This document shows positions 14,919 through 17,686 of a stretch of 17,686 bases of DNA, one piece after another (the first letter of the stretch is position 1; the number at the start of each line of letters is the position of its first letter). The notes under the pieces were generated by a model that saw nothing but the letters and a program-made list of their open reading frames with translations, was not told where the DNA came from and did no database searches. The DNA lies in NCBI GenBank assembly GCA_902464115.1, contig CABQIF010000035.1:1-17686 (forward strand), in the 5' to 3' direction. The position numbers and the translations under genes are program-made. Source of the stretch: an uncultured Ruminococcus sp. GTDB lineage: Bacteria; Bacillota; Clostridia; Oscillospirales; Ruminococcaceae.

Positions 14919-14934
14919 GTTAGCTATAGCTAAC
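14919..14934 (+). promoter_or_regulatory. Perfect palindromic operator of the Tp47-dockerin gene
   Basis: GTTAGCTATAGCTAAC is a perfect 16-bp palindrome with the same GTTAG-N6-CTAAY arms as the sites at 9649 and 13850. Here it lies upstream of the predicted -35, unlike the other two sites. Confidence 0.62.
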
Positions 14935-14949
14935 CTTTATGTGGCATAG

Positions 14950-14977
14950 TTTACCTACTGCGGTAGGTTGCTATAGA
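14950..14977 (+). promoter_or_regulatory. Candidate promoter with a palindrome in its spacer
   Basis: TTTACC (14950-14955) and TATAGA (14972-14977) are 16 bp apart. A different inverted repeat, ACCTAC-TGCG-GTAGGT (14953-14968), fills the spacer and could bind a second regulator or form a leader hairpin if transcription starts further upstream. GGAGGG for the next gene is at 14990-14995. Confidence 0.45.
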
Positions 14978-15000
14978 TTGATATTTTATGGAGGGTACTT

Positions 15001-17604
15001 ATGAGAAAGCACACACAAATTCGGATTGCCAGTGCTGCAATGGCAACGCTCTTGGCAGCAACACAAATTGCAATGCCATTTCCGGCAATTGCAGCAGACG
15101 AGGATTATGTATATTGTGCAGCTGCATTGAGCTGGGCAGAATACTGGGAACAGGAAGGCGTTTTCCTGAGCGATGATGCTTCCGGCGATTGGGCAGCTGC
15201 TTCTGCGGATCAGGATACCAGAGGCGAATCTGACTTGGGTGCATATGATACGGTTACTCGTGCGACCAGCAACCATGGCTTACACCGTGGCAGCTATCAG
15301 TGCACTGTAAAAGTTTATGACACCGATGGCAACGCTTATGACTATACCGGAAAGGGTAATGGAGAATCTGTTGACGTTGTAAAGGGCGACAATGGCACGA
15401 TGATTACTGTTGATGGAAAAGAAGTTGGAACTTATGACCATTCCATGATTTTAGGGCCAAAATATGTTCCGGTTGCTGTTCCAGCACCCCTGTATGACGA
15501 TTTCAAGCAGAAATATAGCGTTCTGGAAAACGGCGATAGCATGGTTGGCGGCTATACCGAAAAGAATCTGGTAGCAATCAATGAAACAGTAGATGTAACT
15601 GCTGATACAGACGGTTTAAAGACCGTTTCTCAGAATGAAGATGGCACTTATACATTCTCAAAGCGTGCAGAAACCAATGTTGGTAAGACTGTAGATGAAA
15701 ATGCCGTTGAAATTTCTGATGTGAAGTACAAGTCAGGATATGGCGATTTCCTGCGGGTGGACATTGGCGGTGACTACGGCGATTTGGGTGCACATATGTA
15801 TGCCGTTCGCTGGGATTACTATGGCGATCAGGATACTGTTCTGGCTTCCTATGGTACAAAGTTTGCAGCAGATAACTGGATGCACAAGTCCATGGGCATT
15901 CAGCTGGGTCTGACAAAGAGCTTGCGTTGCCAGTTGCCGACTGGTTATGAAAGCGGTGCAGGCAAATGGAATGTGACGGTTTATGCAACCGGCTATCAGG
16001 ATTTCACTTTTACCATTGAAGCTGCTCCGACGGAATATGTATACGGTACCATGAATATTCCGTATGCTGACTACTACTATGGCGAACTGGGCAACAAGAC
16101 CAACACCACAGACGGCACAATTTCTTATACAGCAGATTTGGCTGGCGATGCTGGTATGCGTGCAGAAAATACATATGATGCAGTAACCTCTGCAACTCAA
16201 AAAAAATGGACAAAACAGGCAGGTACTTATACTTCCGAAGCAGATGAAAATGGCGGTGGTAAGATTCTGGGTGTTCAGGGCGTAGAAGTTGCCATTGAAA
16301 AGAATCTGTATAACAGCTTGCTGGCAGACAAGGAAAGTGGTAAGACTTCTGGTACACTGGGTAGCCTGTTTGATTCCTTTACCGTAAACGAAGACCAGAA
16401 CGAACCGCAGGCTTACAAGGAATTGTATGCAGATGGTACACTGTCTGCAACCGTTGCTCAGAAGGCAGAGGTTGACCTGAGCGATGTTACCCCAAGCATC
16501 AGCACCGACACTAAATATGGCGACTATGAAATTGATATGGACGGTTTTGATTTAGGTGATGATACCGTTTATGGTGCAGTGGTAACCATGAAGGATGGCA
16601 AGCAGTATGGGCTGCTGCATCTGGAAAACATCTGGAAAGGCGGTCGAGAATTGGCTTGGTCTGTTGGTGTCAAGACACAAGAAGTACACGGAAATACCTT
16701 ACGGTATACACCATATGTAGAAACTTCTGGTGCAACCGTTGCAGAAGTCACTTATCTGACCAACACTGGTATTTATAGCGTTCACAGTGCAGATGGCTTG
16801 TATCTGCCGAAGAAGCACACTGCAACCGTTACCGCAGAAGATACGAATGTAACTGCTGGTACTACAAACGTAACCATTACCGATTTGCCGGAAGACTTCG
16901 GTCTGTCTGTTGCAGTTGCAAATCTGGAAGGTGCTGCTTATGCAGACGGAAAGCTGACGTATGATGCAGCTGCTGCAAAGCCAGGTAAGTACAGCATTGA
17001 TGTCACTGACAGCAACAATGTTTATGCACATTTCACAACAGACCTGCTGCTGACAACCGAAGCAATTCCGGTTGCTTATGATGCAGAAACCAACAAGCTG
17101 ACCATTACAGACGGTTCTACCGATGCAGACCTCACTAATTACGTGAGCAATCTGGCAACCGTTACGGTAAACGATACTCCTTACAGTGCTTCTGGTCGTG
17201 GAGCTGTTACCATTGTAAAGGAAGATGGAACGGTTGATTTCTCTGCTGTAAGATCGTTCCGTGGAGAAACCACAGAAATCTTTCCGACTGCTGGCGAATA
17301 TACCTTGAAGCTGACGGCAAATGGTTATCTGAATGATTATACCTTTACTGTTACTGTTCCGGAAAAAATCATTGAAAAGGGTGATGTAGACGGCGACCAG
17401 ACCATTTCTGTTAATGATGCCGTAGTGCTCTTAACTTATTATGCAAAGAAAGCTGCTGGTCAGGATGTATCTCAGGATGAAACCTTTAAGAATATTCTGG
17501 TAGGCGACATCAATGGCGATGGCGATTTGTCGGTAGACGATGCTGTTTCCATTCTGACATACTATGCAAAGAAGGCTGCTGGTCAGGATGCAACTTGGGA
17601 CTAA
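15001..17604 (+). CDS. Secreted Tp47-like protein with C-terminal type I dockerin
   Basis: This 867-residue exported protein has a signal peptide (about 1-32, cleavage near AIA-AD) and no lipobox or membrane anchor. Residues about 34-341 match the T. pallidum 47-kDa penicillin-binding lipoprotein Tp47 in order: a YxxAxLSWAEYW-like start, DLGAYDTVTRAT (78-89), KYVPVAVP (154-161), RWDYYGD (270-276), ASYGTKFAADNW (282-293) and a YATGYQDFTF end. A second module (about 345-600) starts with the same pattern (NIPYADYYYGELG, YDAVTSAT) and then diverges. Beta-rich sequence follows (600-788). A dockerin (793-863) has two Ca-binding loops: D795/D797/D799/S803/D806 and D836/N838/D840/S844/D847. Attachment to a cohesin scaffold is therefore expected. 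Lys codons are mostly AAG here and mostly AAA in neighbouring genes, which suggests high expression. Penicillin binding is known for Tp47 and is not implied here. Confidence 0.85.
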   Translation: MRKHTQIRIASAAMATLLAATQIAMPFPAIAADEDYVYCAAALSWAEYWEQEGVFLSDDASGDWAAASADQDTRGESDLGAYDTVTRATSNHGLHRGSYQCTVKVYDTDGNAYDYTGKGNGESVDVVKGDNGTMITVDGKEVGTYDHSMILGPKYVPVAVPAPLYDDFKQKYSVLENGDSMVGGYTEKNLVAINETVDVTADTDGLKTVSQNEDGTYTFSKRAETNVGKTVDENAVEISDVKYKSGYGDFLRVDIGGDYGDLGAHMYAVRWDYYGDQDTVLASYGTKFAADNWMHKSMGIQLGLTKSLRCQLPTGYESGAGKWNVTVYATGYQDFTFTIEAAPTEYVYGTMNIPYADYYYGELGNKTNTTDGTISYTADLAGDAGMRAENTYDAVTSATQKKWTKQAGTYTSEADENGGGKILGVQGVEVAIEKNLYNSLLADKESGKTSGTLGSLFDSFTVNEDQNEPQAYKELYADGTLSATVAQKAEVDLSDVTPSISTDTKYGDYEIDMDGFDLGDDTVYGAVVTMKDGKQYGLLHLENIWKGGRELAWSVGVKTQEVHGNTLRYTPYVETSGATVAEVTYLTNTGIYSVHSADGLYLPKKHTATVTAEDTNVTAGTTNVTITDLPEDFGLSVAVANLEGAAYADGKLTYDAAAAKPGKYSIDVTDSNNVYAHFTTDLLLTTEAIPVAYDAETNKLTITDGSTDADLTNYVSNLATVTVNDTPYSASGRGAVTIVKEDGTVDFSAVRSFRGETTEIFPTAGEYTLKLTANGYLNDYTFTVTVPEKIIEKGDVDGDQTISVNDAVVLLTYYAKKAAGQDVSQDETFKNILVGDINGDGDLSVDDAVSILTYYAKKAAGQDATWD
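17377..17589 (+). other. Dockerin type I domain
   Basis: Two 26-residue F-hand-like repeats, each ending in LTYYAKKAAG, encode the scaffold-docking module at residues 793-863. The ending is typical of Ruminococcus dockerins. The cohesin partner is not in the window. Confidence 0.92.
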
Positions 17605-17614
17605 TTTTTAAGCG

Positions 17615-17680
17615 ACAAAATTCGTTTTGTTACATAAGAAAAAAGCTGGTGGGAGTGGAAACATTCCTACCAGCTTTTTT
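17615..17680 (+). terminator. Tandem hairpins ending the Tp47-dockerin transcript
   Basis: A small ACAAAA-TTCG-TTTTGT hairpin (17615-17630) is followed by an 18-bp stem (17640-17679, two G-U pairs) closed by a GAAA tetraloop, then Ts. Both loops are exceptionally stable types. Confidence 0.88.
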
Positions 17681-17686
17681 ATTGAT

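Noticed and set aside
14919..14934. Naming the GTTAG palindrome a DtxR/IdeR iron box
   Set aside because: The arms look alike, but the DtxR core has GTTAG and CTAAC one base apart, not six. The regulator family was therefore left open.
16726..16737. S-G-A-T at residues 576-579 of the Tp47-dockerin protein as a flavinylation site
   Set aside because: The required Asp three residues before the Ser is Val573, and the string is not in an FMN_bind context. Chance similarity is more likely.
1..17686. CRISPR arrays, tRNA or rRNA genes, insertion sequences, attachment sites
   Set aside because: No regularly spaced short repeats, cloverleaf-like sequences, transposase motifs or terminal repeats were seen on either strand.

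Overview
The window looks like the chromosome of an anaerobic, Gram-positive, low-to-mid GC Clostridia member, most likely Ruminococcus or a close relative. The reasons are a C-terminal type I dockerin of the Ruminococcus style, Thr-rich extracellular linkers, a SpoVM-like sporulation peptide, strong AGGAGG ribosome binding sites and an oxygen-scavenging flavodiiron protein. All genes lie on the + strand.

Layout. (1) 46-810: a TcdA-type tRNA t6A dehydratase. (2) 943-4187: a three-gene ABC-2 exporter operon (ATPase and two permeases) behind a tandem TGACATTTG operator that is also a terminator hairpin. (3) 4336-7806: a flavodiiron protein (FprA) translationally coupled to a TPR-DUF4037-DUF4125 fusion of unknown function. 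(4) 7916-9298: a MATE exporter. (5) 9368-9463: a 31-codon spoVM-like gene. (6) 9686-13701: a lipoprotein ApbE flavin transferase, a four-domain FMN-binding protein, a one-domain FMN-binding protein and a NapH-like polyferredoxin membrane protein, joined by overlaps or very short gaps. (7) 13864-14815: a NusG domain II protein overlapping a Gx-transporter (HepS component I-like) membrane protein. (8) 15001-17604: a secreted 867-residue protein with two Tp47-like modules (the Treponema pallidum 47-kDa penicillin-binding lipoprotein family) and a dockerin.

How the genes fit together. Blocks 6 and 7 have the composition of a flavin-based extracytosolic electron-transfer locus. ApbE would attach FMN to Thr in five DxxSGAT motifs, the NapH-like protein would pass electrons across the membrane through Fe-S clusters, and the flavinylated domains would carry them outward. 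No NADH dehydrogenase, quinone gene or terminal reductase is present in the window. The main new observation is a shared 16-bp inverted repeat, GTTAG-N6-CTAAY. It occurs at the promoter of the apbE operon, at the start of the NusG_II gene and twice (one copy imperfect) upstream of the Tp47-dockerin gene, and in no other intergenic region of the window. This ties the Tp47-dockerin protein to the flavin locus as a probable co-regulated partner. Both Tp47-like modules also carry a D-x-V-T-x-A-T string resembling the flavinylation motif, which suggests a testable link between the two families.

Protein families were recognised by eye from motifs and memory. No database search was run.
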